Shown: positions 14,522 through 22,698, counted from the stretch's first letter. The stretch: DNA of 23,376 nt from Rhodospirillaceae bacterium (GCA_018660305.1 JABJKO010000249.1:1-23376), one strand, 5' to 3'. The notes: generated by a model not told the origin, from the letters alone. Numbers and translations are program-made.

Positions 14522-15826
14522 ATGCAGACCCGCTTCACCCAGGCTCCGCTCGCCGATGCGGACATCGCGGACTCCAACGATATTTTGCGGGCCTGTGTTC
14601 ATTGCGGGTTCTGCACAGCGACCTGTCCCACCTACCGTCTGCTGGGAGACGAGCTCGACGGGCCGCGCGGGCGGATTTATCTGATCAAGGAAATGCTGGA
14701 ACAGGACCGGCCGCCGTCTGCCACCGATGTGCGCCATGTGGACCGCTGCCTGTCGTGCCTGTCCTGCATGACGACCTGCCCGTCGGGGGTCCATTACATG
14801 CATCTGGTGGATCATGCCCGGCGCCATATGGAAGGAACCCACCGAAGGCCCCTAAAGGACAGGATCCTGCGTCAGATGCTCGGCTGCCTGCTGCCCGATC
14901 CCCGCCATATGCGGACCGCGTTGGCCGTCGGACGGCTTGTCCGCCCGCTGGCGTGGCTGCTGCCCGGTGTCCTGGCGCGGCTGGTCTCCCTCGCACCGGC
15001 CGGTAAAGTGGATAAAGTGGTGACCCCATCGTCTTCCCAGCAGCGTTTTCCTGCAATGGGGGAGAAGCGTTATCGGGTTGCCCTGCTCGCGGGCTGTGTT
15101 CAGCAACCCATCGCGCCTCAGATCAACCGGGCGACCATCAGCCTGCTCACCCGTCTCGGTTGCGAGGTGATTGTGCCAGGGGAATCCGGCTGTTGCGGTG
15201 CGGTGAATCAACACCTTGGGCAGGAAACCCGCGCCCGGGACGCGGCCCTCGCCAATATCAAGGCATGGCACGAACTCGCCGACGACGGGGGGCTCGATGC
15301 CCTCATCGTCAACGCGTCGGGCTGCGGTACCATGGTCAAGGATTACGGGTATCTGTTTCGCGACGATCCCGATGTCGTCGATGAAGCGGAGATGATTTCA
15401 AAACTGGCCCGTGATGTGAGCGAATTTCTCCATGAAATTGGTCTCGGCGACATTGCCGCGCCACAGACCCTGCGCATCGCCTATCAATCGGCCTGTTCCC
15501 TGCAACATGGTCAGAAAATTCACCGCGAACCCCTGGCGCTTCTCACGGCCTGCGGCTTCGACATGGTCGAACCGGCCGACGGCCATCTGTGCTGCGGGTC
15601 GGCGGGGACATACAATATTCTTCAGCCGGTCATCGCCGATCAGCTGCGTGACGAGAAGATCGCCGCGCTGTCCGCCGTCACCCCGCAAGCCATTGCGACC
15701 GGCAATGTGGGCTGTATGGTGCAATTACAGCAGGCGGCGCCCTGTCCGGTGGTGCATACTGTCGAATTGCTGGATTGGGCAATGGGAGGCTCCCGTCCCA
15801 AAGCCCTAGCGGAGACGATGAGATGA
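14522..15826 (+). CDS. glcF: Glycolate oxidase iron-sulfur subunit GlcF
   Basis: A 434-residue iron-sulfur protein. Two ferredoxin-type 4Fe-4S motifs lie at C25-C28-C31-C35 (CVHCGFCTATCP) and C76-C79-C82-C86 (CLSCLSCMTTCP). They are followed by two cysteine-rich CCG domains, with GESGCCGAVNQH and GHLCCGSAGTYN as their cores. GlcF carries electrons from GlcDE toward quinones, probably at the inner face of the cytoplasmic membrane. Length and motif order match the family. It begins 3 bases after glcE, and its stop overlaps the ATG of the TPR gene (ATGA), so the operon continues at least one gene further. Confidence 0.94.
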   Translation: MQTRFTQAPLADADIADSNDILRACVHCGFCTATCPTYRLLGDELDGPRGRIYLIKEMLEQDRPPSATDVRHVDRCLSCLSCMTTCPSGVHYMHLVDHARRHMEGTHRRPLKDRILRQMLGCLLPDPRHMRTALAVGRLVRPLAWLLPGVLARLVSLAPAGKVDKVVTPSSSQQRFPAMGEKRYRVALLAGCVQQPIAPQINRATISLLTRLGCEVIVPGESGCCGAVNQHLGQETRARDAALANIKAWHELADDGGLDALIVNASGCGTMVKDYGYLFRDDPDVVDEAEMISKLARDVSEFLHEIGLGDIAAPQTLRIAYQSACSLQHGQKIHREPLALLTACGFDMVEPADGHLCCGSAGTYNILQPVIADQLRDEKIAALSAVTPQAIATGNVGCMVQLQQAAPCPVVHTVELLDWAMGGSRPKALAETMR

Positions 15827-16377
15827 AACGTGTGATGGCCTGGATGGCGACCGCCGCGACTCTTGGCTTTGCGTTGCCCACATCGGGCGGCCAGAACGAT
15901 TCCCGTCTTGCGCCTTTGTTTCATGCCCTCAAAAATGCACCCAGCGCCGAGGACGCCGAGCCTGTCGAAGCCCGTATCTGGGCCTTGTGGACCCAGTCGG
16001 GAGACCAGAATATCGATCGGCTGATGGCTTCCGGTCTGTCGGAAATGGCGGCGCAGCGCTACGAGCAGGCGTTGACGGCGTTTAACAGCATCATCCGGCA
16101 AAAGCCCGATTTCGCAGAGGCCTGGAACAAGCGCGCCACGCTGTTTTACCTGCTCGGCGATTATCAGCGCGCTACCGAGGATATTGACAAAACCCTCGCC
16201 CTCGAGCCCCGTCATTTCGGCGCCATGTCCGGGCTGGGTCTCATCGCCCTGGCGGTGGGCGAGAAAAAACAGGCGTTGGAAGCCTTCGAAGCGGCGCTGT
16301 TCATCCATCCGCACATGGCCGGCGCCGATACCCATATCCAACGGCTCCGCGATACAGTCAAAGGACGCGGGATCTGA
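15823..16377 (+). CDS. TPR-repeat protein, probably exported
   Basis: A 184-residue protein. The N-terminus MKRVMAWMATAATLGFALPTSGGQ looks like a signal peptide (basic start, short hydrophobic core, small residues before a possible cleavage site near residue 22), so it is probably periplasmic. Three TPR units follow: roughly residues 65-98, 99-132 (EAWNKRATLFYLLGDYQRATEDIDKTLALEP) and 133-166 (HFGAMSGLGLIALAVGEKKQALEAFEAALFIHP). TPRs mediate protein contacts; no partner can be named. The ATG at 15823 overlaps the glcF stop by 4 bases, so it is translationally coupled to the glycolate oxidase operon. I recall similar AWNKRATL...LEPRHFGALSGLG proteins from other alphaproteobacteria. The frame is open 16 codons further upstream, but the overlap start gives the signal peptide. 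Confidence 0.82.
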   Translation: MKRVMAWMATAATLGFALPTSGGQNDSRLAPLFHALKNAPSAEDAEPVEARIWALWTQSGDQNIDRLMASGLSEMAAQRYEQALTAFNSIIRQKPDFAEAWNKRATLFYLLGDYQRATEDIDKTLALEPRHFGAMSGLGLIALAVGEKKQALEAFEAALFIHPHMAGADTHIQRLRDTVKGRGI

Positions 16378-16430
16378 CGTCTTCCGACGAGCCGCCTGCC
16401 GCCAACTAAACCATCCAGGGTGTCGCCTGG

Positions 16431-17261
16431 ATGGCTACGGCAGCCCTGTGCTTTGCCATCACCTTCGTGCTGATACGGGTTCTGTCCGACTCCCTTCATA
16501 CATTTCAGATTGTGCTGTTCCGGGCGATCATAGCCATCGTCCTGTTGCTTCCCTGGCTGTTGCGGGTTGGTCCGAAGGCGCTGGCGACGACGAAATGGGG
16601 ACTGTACGGGATGCGCGCCCTTGTCGCCTACGTGGCCATGGTGTGCTGGTTCTATGCGCTCGGCCGCATGGTGCTGGCGGATGCTTCCGCGCTTCAGTTC
16701 ACAATGCCCCTATGGGCCGTCATTCTGGCCGTCCTGTTTCTGGGCGAGCGGGCCGGGGTTTCAAGATGGGTGGCGACGCTGGTGGGTTTTGCCGGCGCGC
16801 TGGTGATCATCCGCCCCGGGATGATCGAAACCAACCTGGCGGCCATTGCCGCGCTGGTTTCCGCCGCGCTCTATTCCGGTGGCAATATATTTATCAAGGC
16901 GTTGTCCCGGACCGAAGATTCCACGGCGATCGCCTTTCTGGGATTCGTTTATTCGCTCCCCCTCGCCGTTCCCCTGGCGGTCTATTTCTGGCAACCGACG
17001 AGCTGGTCCGACGTGCCGGTAATCATCGCCTTCGGTCTGGCGACGGTCGGCGCCCAGGTTTCCCTGGCGCGCGCCATGTCGCTGGCCGATGCCAGCCTGT
17101 TGGGGCCGGTGGATTATCTCAGACTGCCGGTTGTTGCCGCCTTCGGGTTTGTCTTCTTTGACGAGACCCCCGATCTTTGGACCGGCGCCGGGGCGGTGAT
17201 CATCGTCGCCAGCACCTGGTACCTGACGGCCAGCGAAGCCCGCCGTTCGCGGTCGCGTTAG
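16431..17261 (+). CDS. EamA/DMT-family transporter, N-terminus possibly shortened
   Basis: A 276-residue membrane protein with about ten hydrophobic segments in two EamA repeats: TFQIVLFRAIIAIVLLLPWLL in the first half, and LVSAALYSGGNIFIKALSRTED opening the second, ending FGFVFFDETPDLWTGAGAVIIVAS. DMT transporters move metabolites across the inner membrane; the substrate is unknown. It follows the TPR gene by 53 bases in the glc operon direction. The ATG at 16431 begins inside what looks like the first helix: the upstream in-frame codons read TIQGVAW, resembling normal EamA N-termini, and these follow an in-frame TAA at 16407-16409. The ribosome-binding site (AGGG, 10 bases upstream) is weak. 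The stop codon overlaps the convergent pyk stop. Confidence 0.82.
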   Translation: MATAALCFAITFVLIRVLSDSLHTFQIVLFRAIIAIVLLLPWLLRVGPKALATTKWGLYGMRALVAYVAMVCWFYALGRMVLADASALQFTMPLWAVILAVLFLGERAGVSRWVATLVGFAGALVIIRPGMIETNLAAIAALVSAALYSGGNIFIKALSRTEDSTAIAFLGFVYSLPLAVPLAVYFWQPTSWSDVPVIIAFGLATVGAQVSLARAMSLADASLLGPVDYLRLPVVAAFGFVFFDETPDLWTGAGAVIIVASTWYLTASEARRSRSR

Positions 17262-18673
17262 CTGATCCAGGCGATGCGGAGGACGTTCGTGGCGCCGGGC
17301 GTGCCGAACGGGACACCCGCGGTGATCACCAGTGATTTACCGGTCTGCGCGAATTCGGACCGCACGGCGATATGGCAGGCCTTTTCGACCATGTCGTTGA
17401 AATCCTGCACATCCTGCGCGATGACGCATTGAACTCCCCAGGCCAGCGCCAGTTTGCGCGCCGTCGTCACCCGTTCGGTGAGGCACAGGATGGGGGCGTC
17501 CGGGCGCTCCCGCGCGGCCCGGAAGGCGGTGGATCCCGACGTGGTATAGGTCACGATGGCGGCGGCCGAGATGGTATGGGCTACCTGCCGCGCCGCCGCG
17601 GTAATGGCGTCGGGCGCGGTGGCCTCGGGGTCCTGATGCGAGGTTTCCAGAAGCGACCAGAACAGCGGATCGCGCTCCACCCGGCGAATGATCCGGTTCA
17701 TCATCTCCACCGCTTCCAGCGGATAGTCGCCGGCGGCGGGTTCCGCCGACAACATGACCGCGTCGGCGCCATCATAAATCGCCGCCGCCACATCGGAGGC
17801 CTCGGCCCGTGTGGGCGCTGGGGAGCTGATCATGGATTCCAGCATCTGGGTGGCGACGACAACCGGTTTTCCCTGTTCACGGCATTCGCGGATGATCTGT
17901 TTCTGCAGAACGGGCACGTCTTCCGGCGGCAATTCGACACCGAGGTCGCCGCGCGCCACCATCACCGCGTCGGACTGGCTGACGATTTCCTCCAGATGAT
18001 CGATGGCCGCCGGCTTTTCGAGCTTGGACATGATGGCGGCCCGCCCGGCAATAAGACGCCGCGCTTCCGCGATATCTTCCGGCCGCTGCACGAAGCTGAG
18101 ACCGATGAAGTCGGCGCCCTGATCCAACGCGAAACTCAGATCCTTGCGATCCTTGGGACCCAGCGCGGATATGGGCAGCATGGCGTTGGGAACGTTGACG
18201 CCCTTGTGATCCGAGAGCTTGCCACCGGTGATTACTTCGGCTTCGGCGAAATTGGCGCCGGCTCTTGTGACCCGCAGCCGCAGCTTGCCGTCATCCAGCA
18301 GCAAATCGGTGCCTTCGGAGATGGCCGCGAAAATTTCCGGGTGGGGCAGGGGGACCCGTTTGGCATCGCCCTTTTTCTTGTCGAGATCGAGCCGGAGGGA
18401 AGCGCCTTCCTCCAGCATGATAGCGCCATCCTCAATATCGCCAATGCGCAGTTTCGGGCCTTGCAGATCGGTGAGGATTCCAATGGGACGGCCGGCCTCG
18501 GCCTCAAGCGCTCGGATGGTGGCGAACCGCTTGGCGTGATCGGCGTGGCTGCCATGGCTGAAATTGAGACGAAAGACATCGGCACCCGCTTCGAACAGGG
18601 TCCGAATCATTTCCGGAGAATCACTGGCCGGTCCCAGCGTTGCAAGGATTTTGGCCTGACGGTGGCGGCGCAT
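17258..18673 (-). CDS. pyk: Pyruvate kinase
   Basis: A 471-residue pyruvate kinase, complete in length for the bacterial type. Motifs in order are KILATLGPASDSPEMI, DVFRLNFSHGSH, TDLQGPKLRIGD, LDDGKLRLRV, the active-site IMSKLEKPAAI with the catalytic lysine, DAVMVARGDLGVELPPE, and VATQMLESM...PTRAEASDVAAAIYDGADAVML; the usual SGE(T/S)A reads SAEPAAG. It transfers phosphate from PEP to ADP to give pyruvate and ATP, in the cytoplasm. The start at 18673 (MRRHRQAKILATLGP) has AAGGA only 3 bases upstream. It lies 76 bases downstream of gckA on the minus strand, with a stem-loop between them. It converges with the EamA gene, sharing bases of the stop codons. Confidence 0.96.
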   Translation of the reverse strand: MRRHRQAKILATLGPASDSPEMIRTLFEAGADVFRLNFSHGSHADHAKRFATIRALEAEAGRPIGILTDLQGPKLRIGDIEDGAIMLEEGASLRLDLDKKKGDAKRVPLPHPEIFAAISEGTDLLLDDGKLRLRVTRAGANFAEAEVITGGKLSDHKGVNVPNAMLPISALGPKDRKDLSFALDQGADFIGLSFVQRPEDIAEARRLIAGRAAIMSKLEKPAAIDHLEEIVSQSDAVMVARGDLGVELPPEDVPVLQKQIIRECREQGKPVVVATQMLESMISSPAPTRAEASDVAAAIYDGADAVMLSAEPAAGDYPLEAVEMMNRIIRRVERDPLFWSLLETSHQDPEATAPDAITAAARQVAHTISAAAIVTYTTSGSTAFRAARERPDAPILCLTERVTTARKLALAWGVQCVIAQDVQDFNDMVEKACHIAVRSEFAQTGKSLVITAGVPFGTPGATNVLRIAWIS

Positions 18674-18712
18674 GATTCCTTATAGATCAACCTCTGCGTC
18701 GGTACTAGCGCT

Positions 18713-18746
18713 CTATCCGACCAAATATAATCATTTGACCGGATAG
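18713..18746 (-). promoter_or_regulatory. Stem-loop in the gckA-pyk intergenic region
   Basis: Arms of 14 bases (18713-18726 and 18733-18746) flank a 6-base loop. Read on the minus strand, the transcribed direction, all 14 pairs form, with two G-U wobbles in the middle. On the plus strand those two positions are A-C mismatches. This suggests a structure acting in the gckA-pyk mRNA. No T-run follows, so it is not a standard terminator. The inner CAAAT-N6-ATTTG dyad (18722-18737) could alternatively be a protein site. Confidence 0.45.
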
Positions 18747-18749
18747 GGC

Positions 18750-20036
18750 TCAGGTGTCGATGAGGATGGCGCGAAAATCATTGACGTTGGTGCGCGTGGG
18801 TGCCGTATGGACCAGATCGCCAAGGGCCGCGAACAGGGTGGCGCTCCGGTGTTCATCCAGCATTTGCCGTGGGTTCAGTCCCAGGGATCGGGCGCGATCC
18901 AGGCTATCCGGCCGCAAGATCGCCCCCGCGGCGGCGCTGTTACCATCGAGCCCGTCCGTATCGCAGGCGATGGCCCAGATGTCGGGGTGGCCGTCGAGCG
19001 CCAGACCAAGGGCGAGCAAATATTCGGTATTGCGTCCGCCGCTGCCACCCGACCCGGTTAGCGTCACGCTGGTCTCTCCACCGGATAGCAGGAGACAGGG
19101 CGGTGCTCCAGTCCCCCGCGCCAGCGCCCCGGTCTCCCGCGCCAGCGCCAGGGCCTGGTTCCCGTGACTTTGGGCGACGTCGCGCGCTTCGCCTTCTATG
19201 GCATCGCCGAGATCATCCACTGTCCAGCCGTTGCTCCGGGCCGCGTCCGCCGCGGCATCCAGCGCATCGCGGGCGCGGGCGATCACGGCCACATGGTCCC
19301 GGGCAAAGGCGGGATCGCCGGGTTTGGGTGTTTCCGTATCGACGGTCTTGAGATGGGCCAGGATAGAGGCCGGGACCATGATGCCGTATTCGGCCAGGAT
19401 ATCGATTGCGTCGGTGCAATATGTGGGGTCCGGCACCGTCGGGCCGGAAGCGACTGTCGCCGGGTCGTCGCCGGGTACGTCCGAGATCACCAGCGTGACA
19501 ATGCGCGCGGGGTGGGCTGCCTGAGCGAGTCGTCCTCCCTTGATGGCGGACAGATGTTTACGGATCGTGTTGATGGACCCGATGGGCGCCCCCGATCGTA
19601 ACAGATCGCGCGTGACCCCCTGCTTGTGGGCCAGCGTCAGACCCGCCGCCGGCAGAGCCAGCAACGCCGAACCACCGCCGGAAATCAGGGCCAGAACCAG
19701 ATCGTCCGCGGTCAAGCCCGCCACCAGATCGAGCATGTGACGGGCGGATTCCAGACCGGCCTGGTCCGGTATGGGGTGAGCGGCTTCGATGATCACAATC
19801 TTCTCGCACGCCAGCCCATGCTTGTAGGGGGTGACCACGGCGCCTGACAGATCGCCCGGCCAATGGGTCTCCACCGCCCGCGCCATGTCGGCCGCGGCCT
19901 TTCCGGCGCCGATGACGACGGTTCGTCCGGCGGGCGGCGTGGGCAGGTGGTCGGCAAGGCGGTGTTCCGCCGATGCGGACTCGATGGCGGTCAGAAAGAG
20001 TGATCTGAGCTGTCGGTCCCGTGTTTCTGCCGTCAT
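18750..20036 (-). CDS. gckA: Glycerate 2-kinase, GckA/MOFRL (TtuD-like) family
   Basis: A 428-residue member of the class II glycerate kinase family (DUF4147 plus MOFRL domain). VIGAGKAAADMARAVE carries the catalytic-type Lys46; ALISGGGSALLALPAAGLTL, NTIRKHLSAIKGGRLAQ and VISDVPGDDPATVASGPTVPDPT follow; and the C-terminal GSGGRNTEYLLALGLAL and IACDTDGLDGNSAAAGA form the MOFRL part with the conserved Arg. Known enzymes phosphorylate D-glycerate to 2-phosphoglycerate with ATP; older annotation calls the family hydroxypyruvate reductase TtuD. The pairing with pyk downstream and glcDEF nearby supports the kinase assignment. It is divergent from the N-formylglutamate amidohydrolase gene across 100 bases. 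It should be cytoplasmic. Confidence 0.92.
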   Translation of the reverse strand: MTAETRDRQLRSLFLTAIESASAEHRLADHLPTPPAGRTVVIGAGKAAADMARAVETHWPGDLSGAVVTPYKHGLACEKIVIIEAAHPIPDQAGLESARHMLDLVAGLTADDLVLALISGGGSALLALPAAGLTLAHKQGVTRDLLRSGAPIGSINTIRKHLSAIKGGRLAQAAHPARIVTLVISDVPGDDPATVASGPTVPDPTYCTDAIDILAEYGIMVPASILAHLKTVDTETPKPGDPAFARDHVAVIARARDALDAAADAARSNGWTVDDLGDAIEGEARDVAQSHGNQALALARETGALARGTGAPPCLLLSGGETSVTLTGSGGSGGRNTEYLLALGLALDGHPDIWAIACDTDGLDGNSAAAGAILRPDSLDRARSLGLNPRQMLDEHRSATLFAALGDLVHTAPTRTNVNDFRAILIDT

Positions 20037-20136
20037 TTGCTATCCTCGGGCTCTTTCAGAGCGAATCGCCCTGGCTTCCGAAGGCCGCCTAGAGGGTCAA
20101 TAATACGTTATAACCCCATAGGCTATAGTAGGGACC

Positions 20137-20943
20137 ATGGACGAATCGCAGCCACAGGACATTCCCCTGCTGGGGCCGGATGATCCGGCGCCGGTCACTA
20201 TCGTCAATCCAGAGGGATCGGCGTCCCTCATCCTGATTTGCGACCACGCCTCCAATGCCGTGCCCGCCGCGCTGCACGGGCTGGGGCTGATAGAACGGGA
20301 TCTCCATCGCCACATCGCCCAAGATATCGGCGCGGCTGCCGTCACTCGCCTGCTGGCGGACAGGCTTGATGCGCCGGCGGTTCTGGCCGGCTACTCACGG
20401 CTGGTCATCGATACCAACCGGAGCCTCGATCATCCGGAATCCATTAATCGGGAAAGCGACGGCACCGTCATTCCGGCCAATCAGGATGTTTCGCCGCAGC
20501 AAGCCCAGCAGCGGGCGGAGGCATGCTTCTGGCCGTTTCACCGCAAAATCGGCGCGGGAATAGCGGGATGCGCCCTGCGCAATGTCCGCCCCGCCATCAT
20601 CGCCATTCACGGTTTCACGCCGGTGTTCTCCGGGACCAAACGGCCCTGGCACATGGGTATCCTGTGGAACGAGGATGGCAGCCTTGCGGTGCCTTTGATC
20701 GAGGCGCTGCGGACGCATGATGATCTTGTCGTCGGTGACAATGAACCCTATTCAGGGCGCCAGCAATATGGCTATTCCATCGATACCCATGCTGGAGAGA
20801 CCGGGCTCCCCAACGTGCTGATCGAATTGCGCGAAGATTTCGCCGCCACCCCGGAGGCACAGGAAAAATCGGCCGATATTCTGGTCGGGGCCCTGATCCC
20901 CATTCTTCGGGGGCTCGGGCTGTCATGCGGAAAGGGCGGCTGA
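20137..20943 (+). CDS. N-formylglutamate amidohydrolase-family protein
   Basis: A 268-residue member of the N-formylglutamate deformylase (HutG-type) family. ILICDHASNAVP (residues 33-43) carries a metal-binding His, GYSRLVIDTNRSLDHPE (85-101) and SDGTVIPAN follow, then AIHGFTPVF with a second conserved His, and the ending VLIELREDF. The characterised reaction is hydrolysis of N-formyl-L-glutamate to formate and glutamate in histidine degradation. No hut genes are present, so the substrate may be another N-acyl-glutamate or gamma-glutamyl compound. The start at 20137 has AGGG 4 bases upstream. Its stop directly abuts the ATG of the carboxylate-amine ligase, so the pair is almost certainly co-expressed. 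The family is clear; the substrate is not. Confidence 0.88.
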   Translation: MDESQPQDIPLLGPDDPAPVTIVNPEGSASLILICDHASNAVPAALHGLGLIERDLHRHIAQDIGAAAVTRLLADRLDAPAVLAGYSRLVIDTNRSLDHPESINRESDGTVIPANQDVSPQQAQQRAEACFWPFHRKIGAGIAGCALRNVRPAIIAIHGFTPVFSGTKRPWHMGILWNEDGSLAVPLIEALRTHDDLVVGDNEPYSGRQQYGYSIDTHAGETGLPNVLIELREDFAATPEAQEKSADILVGALIPILRGLGLSCGKGG

Positions 20944-22083
20944 ATGGCGTTTCCCGAACCCAGCTTTTCCATCGGTGTTGAGGAAGAATATCTGCTGGTG
21001 GATTGCGCTACCCGCGATCTCGTCAGCGATCCGCCGCAGGCCATGCTCGATGAATGTGTTGCGCAGCTCGGGACGCAGGTTACGCCCGAATTCATGCGGG
21101 CCCAGATCGAGGTGGGCACCAAGGTCTGCGCCTCCATCGCCGAGGTGAGGGCGGATCTGAAACGGCTGCGACGCACCCTGTCCGAGATTGCCGGGCGATA
21201 TGGCTGCGCTCCCATTGCCGCCTCGACCCATCCCTTCGCCAACTGGCAAAGCCAGAAACATACAGACAAGGAACGCTACAACGCTCTGGCCGAGGATATG
21301 CAGGTGGTCGTCCGGCGGCTGCTTACCTGCGGCATGCATGTGCATGTTGGCATTGAAGATGACGATCTGAGGATCGAGCTTCTCAATCAGCTGCCGTATT
21401 TCCTGCCCCATCTTCTGATGCTGAGCACATCGTCGCCATTCTGGGGCGGCGAGGATACCGGGCTCAAATCATACCGCCTCAGCGTGTTCGACGAATTGCC
21501 GCGAACCGGACTACCGGAATCCTTTTCTAGCTTCGCCGAATATCAGCGAACGGTGGCGACGCTGGTTGACGCCGGCGTGCTGGAGGATGCCACAAAATTA
21601 TGGTGGGACGTGCGGCCCAGTGCCCGGTTCCCAACGCTTGAGATGCGGATCACCGATATGTGTCCCTATGTCGAGGACACCATCGGCATCGCCGCTATCT
21701 TTCAGTGCCTGTGCCGGATGATCTGGCGGCTGCGGAGCGAGAACAAGCGTTGGCGCGACTACCCGCGCATGTTGATCGCGGAAAACCGCTGGCGGGCGCA
21801 GCGCTACGGGCTGGACGAAGGGCTGGTGGATTTCGGTAAGGGCACCATCGTGCCCTATGACGATTTGCTCGAAGAAATCATCGGGCTGGTGGGAGAGGAT
21901 GCAGATGTGCTGGGCTGCCGCGCGGAAATCGAGGCCACGCGGCAGATTCTGGTCCGTGGTACGAGTGCCCACCGGCAGATCTCCGCCTATGAAGCCGCCG
22001 TTTCTCAGGGAACACCGGCGGATGAAGCCCTGAAATCCATTGTCGATGGGCTGATCGCCGAGACCGCCGACGGCCTCACGTGA
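20944..22083 (+). CDS. Carboxylate-amine ligase, GCS2 (YbdK) family
   Basis: A 379-residue member of the GCS2/YbdK glutamate-cysteine ligase-like family. Signatures are SIGVEEEYLLVD (residues 9-20, with the metal-binding Glu run), CGMHVHVGIEDDDLRIELLNQ (from residue 129), LSTSSPFWGGEDTGLKSYRLSVFDELPRTGLP, WDVRPSARFPTLEMRITDMC and ENRWRAQRYGL. These ATP-dependent enzymes join a carboxylate, usually the gamma-carboxyl of glutamate, to an amine; YbdK has only weak gamma-glutamylcysteine activity and the natural substrate of most members is unknown. The ATG follows the amidohydrolase stop with no gap, and AAGGG lies 7 bases upstream. The pairing hints at making and cleaving an amide of glutamate. 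It should be cytoplasmic. Confidence 0.9.
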   Translation: MAFPEPSFSIGVEEEYLLVDCATRDLVSDPPQAMLDECVAQLGTQVTPEFMRAQIEVGTKVCASIAEVRADLKRLRRTLSEIAGRYGCAPIAASTHPFANWQSQKHTDKERYNALAEDMQVVVRRLLTCGMHVHVGIEDDDLRIELLNQLPYFLPHLLMLSTSSPFWGGEDTGLKSYRLSVFDELPRTGLPESFSSFAEYQRTVATLVDAGVLEDATKLWWDVRPSARFPTLEMRITDMCPYVEDTIGIAAIFQCLCRMIWRLRSENKRWRDYPRMLIAENRWRAQRYGLDEGLVDFGKGTIVPYDDLLEEIIGLVGEDADVLGCRAEIEATRQILVRGTSAHRQISAYEAAVSQGTPADEALKSIVDGLIAETADGLT

Positions 22084-22256
22084 CCGGCAGGACGATTGCC
22101 GTTCTGTCGCCGGCGAAATGACAAATAAAGTAGTGGCCCCTTCAAAATCTATTTAATCGTACGGCGCTAATCGCGGGGGGTGGATTTTTTCCGCTGAGTG
22201 ACCAAGATTAGGCACAGAGCGATTTTCACCCATAGACACATAAGGCGGGATGACAC

Positions 22257-22574
22257 ATGGCAGGCATAGACAAACAGACCCAAACCGAATTGGAAGCCGC
22301 GGCGTTCCGGACACTGGTGGGGCATCTGAAAAAACGTTCCGATGTGCAGAACATCGATATCATGACTCTGGCCGGTTTCTGCCGGAACTGTCTCAGCAAA
22401 TGGTATCTCGCCGCCGCCAAGGACAAGGGTCTGGATCTGTCCATGGATGACGCGCGCGAACAGGTCTATGGCATGACCTATGACCAGTGGAAATCGACCT
22501 ATCAGAAGGACGCCACGCCAGAGCAGCAGGAAGCCTTCAAGAAGGTCATGGCGGATCCTGACCTGACCACCTGA
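22257..22574 (+). CDS. DUF1244 family protein
   Basis: A 105-residue protein matching DUF1244: FRTLVGHLKKRSDVQNIDIMTLAGFCRNCLSKWY, followed by DDAREQVYGMTYDQWKSTYQKDATPEQQ. The two cysteines C42 and C45 (FCRNC) are a hallmark, suggesting metal or redox function, although no function is established. It is widespread in alphaproteobacteria and some other Proteobacteria and, as I recall, is often near pyk and a DUF2312 gene, as here. AAGGCGGG lies about 8-15 bases upstream of the ATG at 22257. An overlapping ATG at 22250 is in another frame and is not used. It stands 173 bases after the ligase and 124 bases before gapR, so it may have its own promoter. Small and soluble. Confidence 0.9.
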   Translation: MAGIDKQTQTELEAAAFRTLVGHLKKRSDVQNIDIMTLAGFCRNCLSKWYLAAAKDKGLDLSMDDAREQVYGMTYDQWKSTYQKDATPEQQEAFKKVMADPDLTT

Positions 22575-22698
22575 CCACCGTGGCCTACCGGCTTTGTTGT
22601 CCACAGGTATTTTACCGGAAGACCGGGCCCGTTATTCCCGATTCGGCGTCCGCTTTTTATGCTGCACCGGCATAACATAAAGAACCGGAGACGCAATC

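Noticed and set aside
17372..18685. A 437-codon open frame on the plus strand opposite pyk
   Set aside because: It lies antisense to a clearly recognisable pyruvate kinase, has no family motifs and a His/Arg/Gly-rich composition typical of the antisense of GC-rich genes.
22085..22101. CGGCA-N7-TGCCG hairpin just after the carboxylate-amine ligase stop
   Set aside because: Only a 5-bp stem with no T-run; too weak to call a terminator.
22606..22614. TTGTCCACA near 22606, one base off the DnaA box TTATCCACA
   Set aside because: A single box. About five one-mismatch matches are expected by chance on both strands of this window, and there is no cluster or AT-rich element to suggest an origin.
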